Shown piece by piece: positions 7,054-13,093 of a DNA stretch of 13,093 nucleotides (positions are counted from its first letter, which is position 1; each line of letters begins with the position of its first letter). Source of the DNA: an uncultured Campylobacter sp. (GTDB lineage Bacteria > Campylobacterota > Campylobacteria > Campylobacterales > Campylobacteraceae); contig NZ_CALJPC010000096.1 in the NCBI RefSeq assembly GCF_937981295.1, positions 1 through 13,093 on the forward strand, in the 5' to 3' direction. Below the pieces are notes generated by a model, which ran no database searches, was not told where the DNA came from, and saw only the letters and a list, made by a program, of their open reading frames with translations. A program made the position numbers and the translations under genes.

Positions 7054-8051
7054 AAAAGCTCCTCAAATAGCGCAAAATCCGTGCTTTCAGCAAATAAAAA
7101 TCCGCGGTTTATCGGCGGTACGGCGAGCTGCCTGCACACCTCTTTAAATTTCTTTTCCATAGCCGCTTTGATATATGGCGTCACAAAGATAAAATTTGTG
7201 CCAGCGCCCACGGCTACCTTGCCGCCTAGCACGCAGTCGGCGCCGTTTTCTAGGCAGCGCGTGCATTCGTTTCGCTGCGCCGAGCTTAATACGAGTCCTA
7301 GCCGCTTGCAGGCAAGATCTACGCCGCGAAGCTCGTTAGCGCCACGTTTTATGAGATAAATTTTTGGCGCAGGATTAGAAATTTCGGGAGTTAAGCTTAA
7401 CGCATCGGCCGCCACAAACTCAAAGCTTTTTTTCACGCCGCTAAAGTATTCGTTTAAAAACGGCTCGCTAAATTTCGCGCGAATAAATCCACGTTTAAAC
7501 CGGTCCGTTAAATTTGTCTCATCGGTGAAGTATTTTAGATTTCGCTCACGCAAAAACCGCTCCAGCTCGCACTTTCGCACGCCCAAAAGCGGACGAGCGA
7601 TCACGTAGTCCTCGCGAGTTTCTAGCTCTTGCATGCCAAGTAGCTCGCTAAGTCCTGCGCCGCGCCCAAGCTGCATCAAAAACCACTCGAATTTATCGTC
7701 AAATTGATGTGCTAAAATCAAATTTTCATAGCCCCGCTCGCGGCAAATTTCGGCGAAAAAATCGTATCTGGCCGCGCGCGCCTCGTGCTCGAAATTTGAC
7801 GCGCCCAGATGCACGTTTTTTACGTAGATTTGTTTATTAAATTTAGCCGCCAGATCTCGTGCCGAGGCGACCTCGTCCTTGCTTTGCGCGCGGACGTTGT
7901 AGTCCACGATCGCAAGGTCAAATTTCACGCCCGCCTCGTCCAAAAGGTAAAAAAGCGCCGTGCTATCGACGCCGTGTGAAAAGGCAAGCAGATTTTTGCT
8001 AGCCCGCAGCAAGGCTAGAATTTTGCTCGGAATTTCAGGCGAGTTTTTCAT
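7050..8051 (-). CDS. tilS: tRNA(Ile)-lysidine synthase TilS
   Basis: A 333-residue PP-loop ATPase that attaches lysine to C34 of tRNA-Ile2 (CAU), changing its identity from Met to Ile and allowing AUA decoding; this function is essential. The PP-loop is FSHGVDST (24-31), with His at the position that is Gly in the usual SGGxDS. Further family blocks are LAHQFDDKFEWF (113-124), QLGRGAGLSELLGM (127-140), the ARPLL segment (152-156) and TNLTDRFKRGFIR (179-191), which corresponds to the lysidine-specific N-R-RNxIR region. The C-terminal region is short compared with E. coli TilS (432 residues), as in many smaller members. The start overlaps the stop of rimO (ATGA). I recall tilS-rimO adjacency in C. 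jejuni as well (Cj1453c-Cj1454c). Confidence 0.92.
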   Translation of the reverse strand: MKNSPEIPSKILALLRASKNLLAFSHGVDSTALFYLLDEAGVKFDLAIVDYNVRAQSKDEVASARDLAAKFNKQIYVKNVHLGASNFEHEARAARYDFFAEICRERGYENLILAHQFDDKFEWFLMQLGRGAGLSELLGMQELETREDYVIARPLLGVRKCELERFLRERNLKYFTDETNLTDRFKRGFIRAKFSEPFLNEYFSGVKKSFEFVAADALSLTPEISNPAPKIYLIKRGANELRGVDLACKRLGLVLSSAQRNECTRCLENGADCVLGGKVAVGAGTNFIFVTPYIKAAMEKKFKEVCRQLAVPPINRGFLFAESTDFALFEELL

Positions 8052-9559
8052 TGTCCTTGCGAGCTTTTTAGCACTCGCGCAAGTAGTCTATCGCCCGCAA
8101 ATTCCGTGATTTCGCACTCGTATAGACCGCCTACTTTTAGATTTTGTACGTAGCTTTCGTTGATTAAAATTTCGCCGTCGATGTCCTTGTCCCATGCAAG
8201 AGGCTTGGCGCCGTAAAAAAACTCGCCCTCGCTGCTGGCACCTTCGATTATTAGGGGTATCTTTTTGCCTACGAGCGCGCGCATGCTGCTATCTATAGCC
8301 TCGCGCGTGATTTTTTCGATTTTATTCAGACGGCGGCTAATTGTCCGTGCGGGGATTTGCGGCATCGCAAAGCTCGCCGTATCCTCCTCCTTGCTGTAAG
8401 CAAAAGCTGAAATTCTATCAAATTTAAACTCCTGCAAAAAGTCGCAAAGCTCGTCAAATTCTACGTCTGTTTCGCCTGGGTGTCCGACGATGACGCCCGT
8501 GCGCAGAAATGAATTAGGCGCTGCACGCATTAAATTTAAAAGCTCTTTGATCCGCGCCGCGCTCGCGCCGCGCTTCATCAGGCTTAGCATTTTGTCGTTT
8601 ATGTGTTGGATCGGCATGTCGAAGTAGTTTGCGAAAACGGGTGAGTCCACGATTGCGCGGATGAGTCGCTCGTCGGTGCTGGTGGGGTAGAGATACAGCA
8701 CGCGCGCAACCTTGACGCCCTTTATTTTTTCGATGCGTTTTATCAGCGCGACTAGATCTATGTCCTGCTCGTGGGCTTTTTCGTCGCCCGCACTCTCGCC
8801 GCTAGAGCCCTTACCGCAGGAGAGCCTACTTTGAGCGGAAATTCCATCTGCCGCGTCGCCGCATGAGCCGTCGGAATTCTGCCCGTCGCGAAAGCTTGCA
8901 AAATTTAACTCGCCTTCGGAGCCTTTAAAATTTGACCCGCCCTTGTTACTGCGTCTTAGATCGCGACCATAGCTGCTAGAATCCTGCGCGATAAAGCTAA
9001 AATCGTAAAATCCGCGCGCTACCAAGCTGCGCACCTCTGCTTCGATGTCGTCGATGCTGCGGCTTTTTAGGCGACCTTTGAAGCTCGGAATGGCGCAGAA
9101 AGAGCATTTTTGATTACAGCCCTCCGAAATTTTAACGTAAGCATGGTAGTTTGAGCCTGTTATCACGCGCGAAGAGGTAAGCGCGGGGCTTTGCAGATAG
9201 GTTTGCGGGCTGAATAAATTCTGCTTTTTTAAAATCATCTCATCGATTTTATCGTAGTCGCCAACGCCGCTAAAAATATCGACCTCGGGCAGCTCGCGCA
9301 TGAGCTCATCCTTGTAGCGCTGCATCAGACAGCCCGTGACGACCAGCAGCGCGCCGCTTTTTTTCTGCTCGCTAAGCTTCAAAATCGTGCGGATACTCTC
9401 CTGTTTGGCGCTTGCTATGAAGCCGCAAGTATTTACGATCATCACGTCCGCACTCGCAGGTTCATCCGTGAGCTCATAGTTTTGCAAGCGCCCAAGCATG
9501 ATCTCGCTATCAACTAAATTTTTATTGCAGCCCAGCGAGACGAGATGGAGTTTCGCCAT
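8048..9559 (-). CDS. rimO: Ribosomal protein S12 methylthiotransferase RimO
   Basis: A 503-residue radical-SAM methylthiotransferase that adds a methylthio group to a conserved aspartate (D88 in E. coli) of ribosomal protein S12. The N-terminal UPF0004 cysteines are SLGCNKN (C11), NTCGFI (C45) and TGCLMQ (C77). The radical-SAM cluster is SEGCNQKCSFCAIPSFKG (C148, C152, C155), with the RimO-type SFKGRLKSR following. ILYLYP-like RVLYLYPTST (286-295) and DMPIQH (314-319) follow, and a C-terminal TRAM domain (about 431-498). It is about 60 residues longer than usual because of a Ser/Gly-rich insertion at roughly 202-265. It begins one base after the panC stop (TAAaATG) and its stop overlaps the tilS start. 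Confidence 0.95.
   Translation of the reverse strand: MAKLHLVSLGCNKNLVDSEIMLGRLQNYELTDEPASADVMIVNTCGFIASAKQESIRTILKLSEQKKSGALLVVTGCLMQRYKDELMRELPEVDIFSGVGDYDKIDEMILKKQNLFSPQTYLQSPALTSSRVITGSNYHAYVKISEGCNQKCSFCAIPSFKGRLKSRSIDDIEAEVRSLVARGFYDFSFIAQDSSSYGRDLRRSNKGGSNFKGSEGELNFASFRDGQNSDGSCGDAADGISAQSRLSCGKGSSGESAGDEKAHEQDIDLVALIKRIEKIKGVKVARVLYLYPTSTDERLIRAIVDSPVFANYFDMPIQHINDKMLSLMKRGASAARIKELLNLMRAAPNSFLRTGVIVGHPGETDVEFDELCDFLQEFKFDRISAFAYSKEEDTASFAMPQIPARTISRRLNKIEKITREAIDSSMRALVGKKIPLIIEGASSEGEFFYGAKPLAWDKDIDGEILINESYVQNLKVGGLYECEITEFAGDRLLARVLKSSQGQ
8765..8956 (-). other. Low-complexity in-frame insertion in RimO
   Basis: Residues about 202-265 of RimO (64 residues, with 12 Ser and 12 Gly by my count) interrupt the segment between AQDSSSYGRD and DIDLVALIKRIEKI. 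In other RimO proteins these parts are joined by only a few residues. The flanks remain in frame and intact, so this should be a disordered surface loop. The coding-strand DNA holds AAATTTTAAA, TTAAATTTTGC, CAGAATTCCG and GGAATTTCCGC, the same kind of words as the 1542-1917 spacer. Confidence 0.65.
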
Positions 9560-9560
9560 T

Positions 9561-10382
9561 TTACAGCCAGATATTATCGATCAGACGGGTTGTGCCGACC
9601 TTGGCGGCTACTAAAATGATAGTATCTCCCGACTTGATCTGCGAAATTTCATTAAATTTATAATCCACGAACGCTATGTAATCGACCGCCAGCGGCTCAA
9701 GCACGCTAAGCATCTTTTCGCGGACGATGTTTAGGCTGATCTCGCCTTTTTTAATAAGCGAGCTGGCATTTAGCAAGGAGCGCGAAAGCTTAAGCGCCAT
9801 AAGCTTGCCCTCCTCGTCCAGATAGGCGTTGCGTGAGCTAAGCGCTAGGCCGTCGCTCTCGCGCAAGATCTCACAAGGGATGATACTTATAGGCATAAAA
9901 AAGCTCTTTACCATCTTCTGCACGATGAAAAGCTGCTGGGTGTCCTTTTTGCCCATATAAACGTTGTTAGGACGAGTTAGATTAAAAAGCTTATTTAGCA
10001 CTTTAAGTACGCCGTCGAAGTGCCCGGGGCGCGTTTTGCCTTCTAAAATTTCACTTATCGGCTTAGGTGCTATGATTGCTGGCTCCTCCGTGCCGTAAAT
10101 TTCATCCGCGGTCGGGATAAAAAGCGCGTTCACATCGAGGCTTTCGCAAATTTTAATATCGCCCGCTTCGTTTTTTGGATAGCTGTTTAGATCCTCGCCG
10201 GGCAAAAACTGCGCCGGATTGAGGAATGCCGAGACGATTACGATGTCGTTTTCGTTCCGCGCTCTTTTTATGAGGCTTGCATGCCCCGCGTGCAAAGCGC
10301 CCATAGTAGGCACGAAGCCCACGCTGCCGCTTGCTGATGCTCTGAAGCTTTTTAGCTCCTCTACGCTTCTAATGATCTGCAT
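9561..10382 (-). CDS. panC: Pantothenate synthetase PanC
   Basis: A 273-residue ATP-dependent ligase joining pantoate and beta-alanine to give pantothenate, the precursor of coenzyme A. Family blocks are present in order: FVPTMGALHAGHASLI (23-38), where the H-x-x-H binds ATP; SAFLNPAQFLPGEDLNSYP (51-69); RPGHFDGVLKVLNKLFN (118-134); YMGKKDTQQL (142-151); and RESDGLALSSRN (174-185). The small differences from the E. coli consensus (FVNPTQF, FGEKD) are conservative. It is the first gene of the leftward operon, followed by rimO after one base. GAGAGAAC precedes the ATG. No panB or panD is nearby, so pantothenate genes are split in this genome. Confidence 0.95.
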   Translation of the reverse strand: MQIIRSVEELKSFRASASGSVGFVPTMGALHAGHASLIKRARNENDIVIVSAFLNPAQFLPGEDLNSYPKNEAGDIKICESLDVNALFIPTADEIYGTEEPAIIAPKPISEILEGKTRPGHFDGVLKVLNKLFNLTRPNNVYMGKKDTQQLFIVQKMVKSFFMPISIIPCEILRESDGLALSSRNAYLDEEGKLMALKLSRSLLNASSLIKKGEISLNIVREKMLSVLEPLAVDYIAFVDYKFNEISQIKSGDTIILVAAKVGTTRLIDNIWL

Positions 10383-10419
10383 TGTTCTCTCTTTTCAATA
10401 TAAAATATTAAGGCTGGCA

Positions 10420-10425
10420 ATTATA
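10420..10425 (-). promoter_or_regulatory. Extended -10 promoter of panC-rimO-tilS operon
   Basis: The minus strand reads TGATATAAT, an extended -10 box (TGnTATAAT), about 37 bases upstream of the panC start. The sequence before it is AT-rich (TTTAATATTTTT). This is the only strong promoter-like site ahead of the four coupled genes. Confidence 0.65.
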
Positions 10426-10547
10426 TCAAAAAATATTAAAGGTATAAATTAAGCGCAAAAGGGCGGTCTATTTAGCGAGCGTTAATCAATAAGTACTAAA
10501 ATCTACCACGAGCTTTAGCTCTAAAATAAACTTCAAAAGGAGCGAAA

Positions 10548-10847
10548 ATGGCTACTCAAGAGACAAATTTGGAATCTTTGAAAAAGGATATCGACTCTTT
10601 AAAAGCAGATTTTAAAGAGATTATGAAGTCTATCAAAAATATAGGCGTAGAGCGTGCGGAGTCTGCTAAGGATAAAATTCTAGATCAGCTAAACAGCAAT
10701 GAGATCAAAAAATATATAGATGATCTAAGGCTCAAAGGCAAAGACGGCATAGAAAGCGTAAATGACACGATAAAACAAGACCCGATAAAAAGCATCGCGA
10801 TCGCTGCTGGCGTCGGATTTTTGCTCGCTTGGTTGCTGAAAAAATAA
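10548..10847 (+). CDS. YqjD/ElaB-like (DUF883) membrane-anchored protein
   Basis: A 99-residue protein with the plan of the DUF883 family. A charged helical, probably coiled-coil region (1-78, Lys/Asp/Glu-rich) is followed by a single C-terminal membrane anchor (DPIKSIAIAAGVGFLLAWLLKK, 78-99) with the typical G-hydrophobic ending and basic tail. E. coli YqjD and ElaB are inner-membrane proteins that bind ribosomes in stationary phase; whether this protein does so is inference. AAAAGGAGCGAAAATG gives a strong ribosome binding site. The next gene starts on the last base of its stop (TAATG). Confidence 0.8.
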   Translation: MATQETNLESLKKDIDSLKADFKEIMKSIKNIGVERAESAKDKILDQLNSNEIKKYIDDLRLKGKDGIESVNDTIKQDPIKSIAIAAGVGFLLAWLLKK

Positions 10848-11122
10848 TGGCTGGCATATCTGAATTTATAGTTTCGGTAGTAGAGCTCGTAGACGCTCAA
10901 GCTAGCGATATTAGGCGCTCTTTTTTAAAGAGCGCCAATTCGGTTTTACTAAATATAATTACGGGCGTGATTTGCATTATAGGCTTAGTATTCTTTTTGT
11001 TAGGACTGCACGCGCTTCTTGAAAAAACTATCGGAGAAATTTGGGCGTATTTTGCATGCTCTATTGTGGCTTTTCTGTGTTCTATTATCGTATATAAGGT
11101 TCTTTCGTGCAAAGCGAAATGA
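10847..11122 (+). CDS. Two-helix membrane protein, YqjE/phage-holin-like
   Basis: A 91-residue protein with an amphipathic N-terminal stretch (MAGISEFIVSVVELVDAQ) and two membrane helices (about 33-55 and 64-86) ending in a short basic tail (CKAK). Size, the helix pair and the position directly after a YqjD-like gene match YqjE (DUF1469, phage-holin 3_6 family), although the sequence alone gives only a moderate match. The ATG at 10847 overlaps the preceding stop by one base; a GTG-like start further upstream is inside the previous gene and unnecessary. No lytic enzyme is nearby, so a phage holin role is unlikely. Confidence 0.72.
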   Translation: MAGISEFIVSVVELVDAQASDIRRSFLKSANSVLLNIITGVICIIGLVFFLLGLHALLEKTIGEIWAYFACSIVAFLCSIIVYKVLSCKAK

Positions 11123-11343
11123 CAAAAGAAAAGCTAAGACTAGTGGTGTCTATGCTTGAAGACAAAAAAGCCGATTGCAAAAAGTTAAAGCTAGAAGAAG
11201 CAAAGCTAAAACTGCTACTAAACGACCCCTTGCCCGATCTCTCGACGGAGCTTAAACTGATTAATCACGGCAATATCAAGCAGGTTTTGATATCCCTAAT
11301 AGATAAATGCTTCATAATGCCCGCCTTAAATAAAATTTTATAA
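11119..11343 (+). CDS. Small helical protein, third gene of YqjDE-like cassette
   Basis: A 74-residue protein. The first half is a highly charged helix (MTKEKLRLVVSMLEDKKADC and a Lys/Leu/Glu run after it); the second half (LSTELKLINHGNIKQVLISL and beyond) is moderately hydrophobic. There is no recognisable domain. Its ATG overlaps the preceding stop as ATGA, which favours this start over a GTG four codons earlier (11107). Position and size recall YqjK, which follows yqjD-yqjE in enterobacteria, but I see no sequence proof of homology. Confidence 0.65.
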   Translation: MTKEKLRLVVSMLEDKKADCKKLKLEEAKLKLLLNDPLPDLSTELKLINHGNIKQVLISLIDKCFIMPALNKIL

Positions 11344-11365
11344 ACAACCTTAATCCAAAATATGT

Positions 11366-11371
11366 TATAAT
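11366..11371 (+). promoter_or_regulatory. Extended -10 promoter for prfB
   Basis: TGTTATAAT (TGnTATAAT, 11363-11371) lies about 33 bases before the TTG start of prfB, in the 60-base gap after the small-gene cassette. prfB therefore probably has its own promoter in addition to any read-through. Confidence 0.6.
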
Positions 11372-11403
11372 CACGCCAAAAGCATAAAAAAAGGTTTTAA
11401 ATT

Positions 11404-12501
11404 TTGGATAATTACGAATACACGGAACTTTTAAAAACCCTAAATACTAAAGTCGAAAATATTGCGGGCGTCGTAAAACCGGAGAACATCAAAGCGCGCC
11501 TAAAAGAGATCAAGGAGCTTGAAAACGATCAAAATCTATGGCAGGACGTCGCAAAAGCAGGCGCCATCGGCAAGGAAAAAACTAAAATTTCAAATATCTT
11601 AAATAAATTTCTAAATGCTAAAAATGCCGTAGATGACGCAAAAGCTCTATATGAGCTGGCAAACTCGGAAAACGACGAGGAGACGATAAACTCGCTTTTT
11701 GCCGAAGCGGACGAGCTAGAGGACAAGATCATAAATTTAGAAATTTCTATGATGCTTAGCGGCGAAAACGACGATAAAAACGCTATCGTCAGTATCCATC
11801 CGGGCGCGGGCGGTACGGAGAGCAACGACTGGGCGAGTATGCTATACCGCATGTATCTGCGCTTTTGCGAGCGAGAGGGCTTTAAGATCGAGGTTTTGGA
11901 CTTTCAAGAGGGCGAGGAAGCGGGTCTTAAGGACGTTAGCTTCATCGTGCGCGGCGAGAACGCCTACGGATATCTGAAAGCCGAAAACGGCATCCATCGC
12001 CTGGTGCGCGTAAGCCCGTTTGATAGTGCAGGGCGCAGACACACGAGCTTTTCAAGCGTGATGGTAAGCCCCGAGCTAAATGACGATATCGAGATAAATA
12101 TCGAAGAGAAGGATATCCGCATCGATGTGTTTCGCGCAAGCGGCGCAGGCGGGCAGCATATCAATAAAACCGAAAGCGCCGTGCGTATCACGCACATCCC
12201 GACGGGTATCGTAGTAAACTGCCAAAACGACAGAAGCCAGCACAAAAACAAAGAAACGGCGATGAAGGTGCTAAAGTCGCGCCTTTACGAGCTGGAGCTG
12301 ATGAAACAGCGCGAGAAAGATGAGAACGTGCCTAAAAGCGAGATTGGCTGGGGGCATCAGATCCGCTCCTACGTACTTTTCCCGTATCAACAGGTTAAGG
12401 ATAACCGCAGCGGCGAGGCGTATAGCCAAACCGATGCGATTTTAGACGGCGATATAAAAAGCATAATCGAAGGCGTTTTGATTTCACAAGCGAACAAATA
12501 A
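11404..12501 (+). CDS. prfB: Peptide chain release factor 2 (RF2)
   Basis: A 365-residue RF2 that recognises UGA and UAA stop codons and triggers peptide release. Residues 1-110 form the helical domain 1. SPF at 204-206 (VRVSPFDSAGRRHTSF) is the RF2 stop-codon recognition tripeptide, which separates it from RF1. GGQ at 249-251 (SGAGGQHINKTESAVR) contacts the ribosomal peptidyl-transferase centre. Translation starts at a TTG with AAGG 9 bases upstream. The reading frame is continuous: there is no in-frame UGA near codon 25, so the programmed +1 frameshift that self-regulates RF2 in many bacteria is absent. The gene is 20 bases ahead of the next gene, likely in one transcript. prfB next to tilS-rimO is also how I remember C. 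jejuni (Cj1453c-Cj1455). Confidence 0.96.
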   Translation: MDNYEYTELLKTLNTKVENIAGVVKPENIKARLKEIKELENDQNLWQDVAKAGAIGKEKTKISNILNKFLNAKNAVDDAKALYELANSENDEETINSLFAEADELEDKIINLEISMMLSGENDDKNAIVSIHPGAGGTESNDWASMLYRMYLRFCEREGFKIEVLDFQEGEEAGLKDVSFIVRGENAYGYLKAENGIHRLVRVSPFDSAGRRHTSFSSVMVSPELNDDIEINIEEKDIRIDVFRASGAGGQHINKTESAVRITHIPTGIVVNCQNDRSQHKNKETAMKVLKSRLYELELMKQREKDENVPKSEIGWGHQIRSYVLFPYQQVKDNRSGEAYSQTDAILDGDIKSIIEGVLISQANK

Positions 12502-12521
12502 ATTTTTTTGAAAGGATGAGA

Positions 12522-12857
12522 ATGAGTGAAGATGGAATTTTGCTAGCGCTAGGATATAGCGTAAACGACGCGACGGTCGCGCAGCTGCGAGGAATTTTAT
12601 CGAAGTGCGATTTTGAGGATAACGAGCTTGATCGCATCGTGGGGCTGAACGATAAGCTTAAAATTTACGGTGCGCACGTGGCTATGTCGAATTCAAACCC
12701 GTATTTTAAGATTAAAAACGACGCTACGAATGAGGAGCGCAAGACCGCTGTTGAGGATATCATCAGCGCTTGGTCGGAAAAATTTAAGCTCAAGCTACAA
12801 AAAGTCGCGGGCAAAGAGACCTATTACATTTTGGGTCGCCAAATTTCAAAAAATTAA
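12522..12857 (+). CDS. Hypothetical protein, 111 residues
   Basis: I do not recognise this protein. It is soluble-looking, without signal peptide or membrane helix. The N-terminal part (about 1-45) looks helical with an LRGILSKCDFEDNELDRIV stretch. The C-terminal part (KIYGAHVAMSNSNPYFKIKN, then a helix EERKTAVEDIISAWSEKF and a final strand ETYYILGRQ) suggests a small alpha/beta fold. I prefer the ATG at 12522 because GAAAGG sits at proper spacing before it; an ATG two codons earlier directly abuts the same ribosome binding site. It lies 20 bases after prfB and 10 bases before a lipoprotein gene, so it is probably co-transcribed with both. Confidence 0.75.
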   Translation: MSEDGILLALGYSVNDATVAQLRGILSKCDFEDNELDRIVGLNDKLKIYGAHVAMSNSNPYFKIKNDATNEERKTAVEDIISAWSEKFKLKLQKVAGKETYYILGRQISKN

Positions 12858-12867
12858 GGAGCAAAAT

Positions 12868-13093
12868 ATGAAAAAAATTCTAGCTTTGATCGCCGCTGGA
12901 GTATTTTTAGCAGGCTGCGTTAGCAACGCACCAAAGAGTGCAGTTGATGCACCGAAGAGCGGCAAGTATTCTTTCGCCGATGTTCAAGACGGAATCCGCC
13001 CGATGAACTTGCAAGGCAGCGTCGTGCAAAGCGATGCGTGCAAAAACGGCAATGGCGCAATGTGTTTAAATTTTGCGGATTCTATGTATTCCA
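12868..13093 (+). CDS. Lipoprotein, N-terminal part, possible Sel1-like repeats
   Basis: The gene runs off the window after 75 codons. It begins MKKILALIAAGVFLAGC, a signal peptide with lipobox LAGC (lipidated Cys17), preceded by AAGGAGCAAAAT. A short linker with a repeated APKS motif (APKSAVDAPKSG) follows. The last visible part, DACKNGNGAMCLNFADSMYS, has the paired-cysteine, Gly and Tyr spacing of the disulfide-linked Sel1-like repeats of the Helicobacter Hcp proteins, which suggests a periplasmic repeat protein. With only one partial repeat visible, this stays a suggestion. Confidence 0.75.
   Translation, partial: MKKILALIAAGVFLAGCVSNAPKSAVDAPKSGKYSFADVQDGIRPMNLQGSVVQSDACKNGNGAMCLNFADSMYS

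Noticed and set aside
10511..10522. GAGCTTTAGCTC palindrome ahead of the YqjD-like gene
   Set aside because: A 5-bp arm with a 2-base centre is too short to support an operator or terminator call.
10847..11122. Phage holin, hence a prophage remnant
   Set aside because: No lysin, structural phage gene, integrase or attachment site is nearby; the YqjE-like cassette explains it better.

Overview
The window looks like a chromosomal segment of a Campylobacter species (Campylobacterota). Three things suggest this. Short AT palindromes such as AAATTTT and TAAAATTTTA are very frequent in and between genes. The -10 boxes are TATAAT in AT-rich context. The gene order nusA / HP0268-like gene / miaB / DUF374 acyltransferase matches my memory of C. 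jejuni and Helicobacter, and tilS-rimO near prfB matches C. jejuni. Base composition looks less AT-rich than C. jejuni, which fits the C. gracilis / C. rectus / C. showae type. The species is an inference, not something I can prove from this sequence.

Layout. (1) 1-97, minus: the start of a small EamA-family transporter. (2) 98-564: a gene-poor divergent region with an inverted repeat. (3) 565-1541, plus: a lipoprotein with a DUF4878-like domain, overlapping a membrane-anchored YiiX/YebB-type cysteine hydrolase. (4) 1542-1917: a convergent spacer full of repeated AT/GAATTCCG words. (5) 1918-3045, minus: nusA, divergent from 3203-5368, plus: HP0268-type nuclease, miaB and DUF374 acyltransferase in an overlapping operon. 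(6) 5415-6170, plus: an unrecognised gene with its own promoter. (7) 6397-10382, minus: panC, rimO, tilS and a metallophosphoesterase, all coupled by overlaps or a 1-base gap. (8) 10548-11343, plus: three very small coupled genes resembling the yqjD-yqjE-yqjK cassette of enterobacteria. (9) 11404-12857, plus: prfB and an unrecognised 111-residue protein. (10) 12868-13093: the start of a lipoprotein cut by the window edge.

Many genes serve gene expression and translational accuracy. NusA controls transcription elongation. MiaB modifies tRNA A37, TilS modifies tRNA-Ile2 C34 and RimO modifies ribosomal protein S12. RF2 terminates at UGA and UAA. Interleaved are envelope genes (lipoproteins, acyltransferase, hydrolase, YqjD/YqjE-like membrane proteins) and pantothenate synthesis (PanC).

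The most unusual thing I see is a Ser/Gly-rich stretch of about 64 residues inside RimO. Its DNA resembles the AT/GAATTCCG-type spacer sequence found elsewhere in the window. I see no CRISPR array, transposase, prophage, tRNA or rRNA, and no clear new defence or mobile system.
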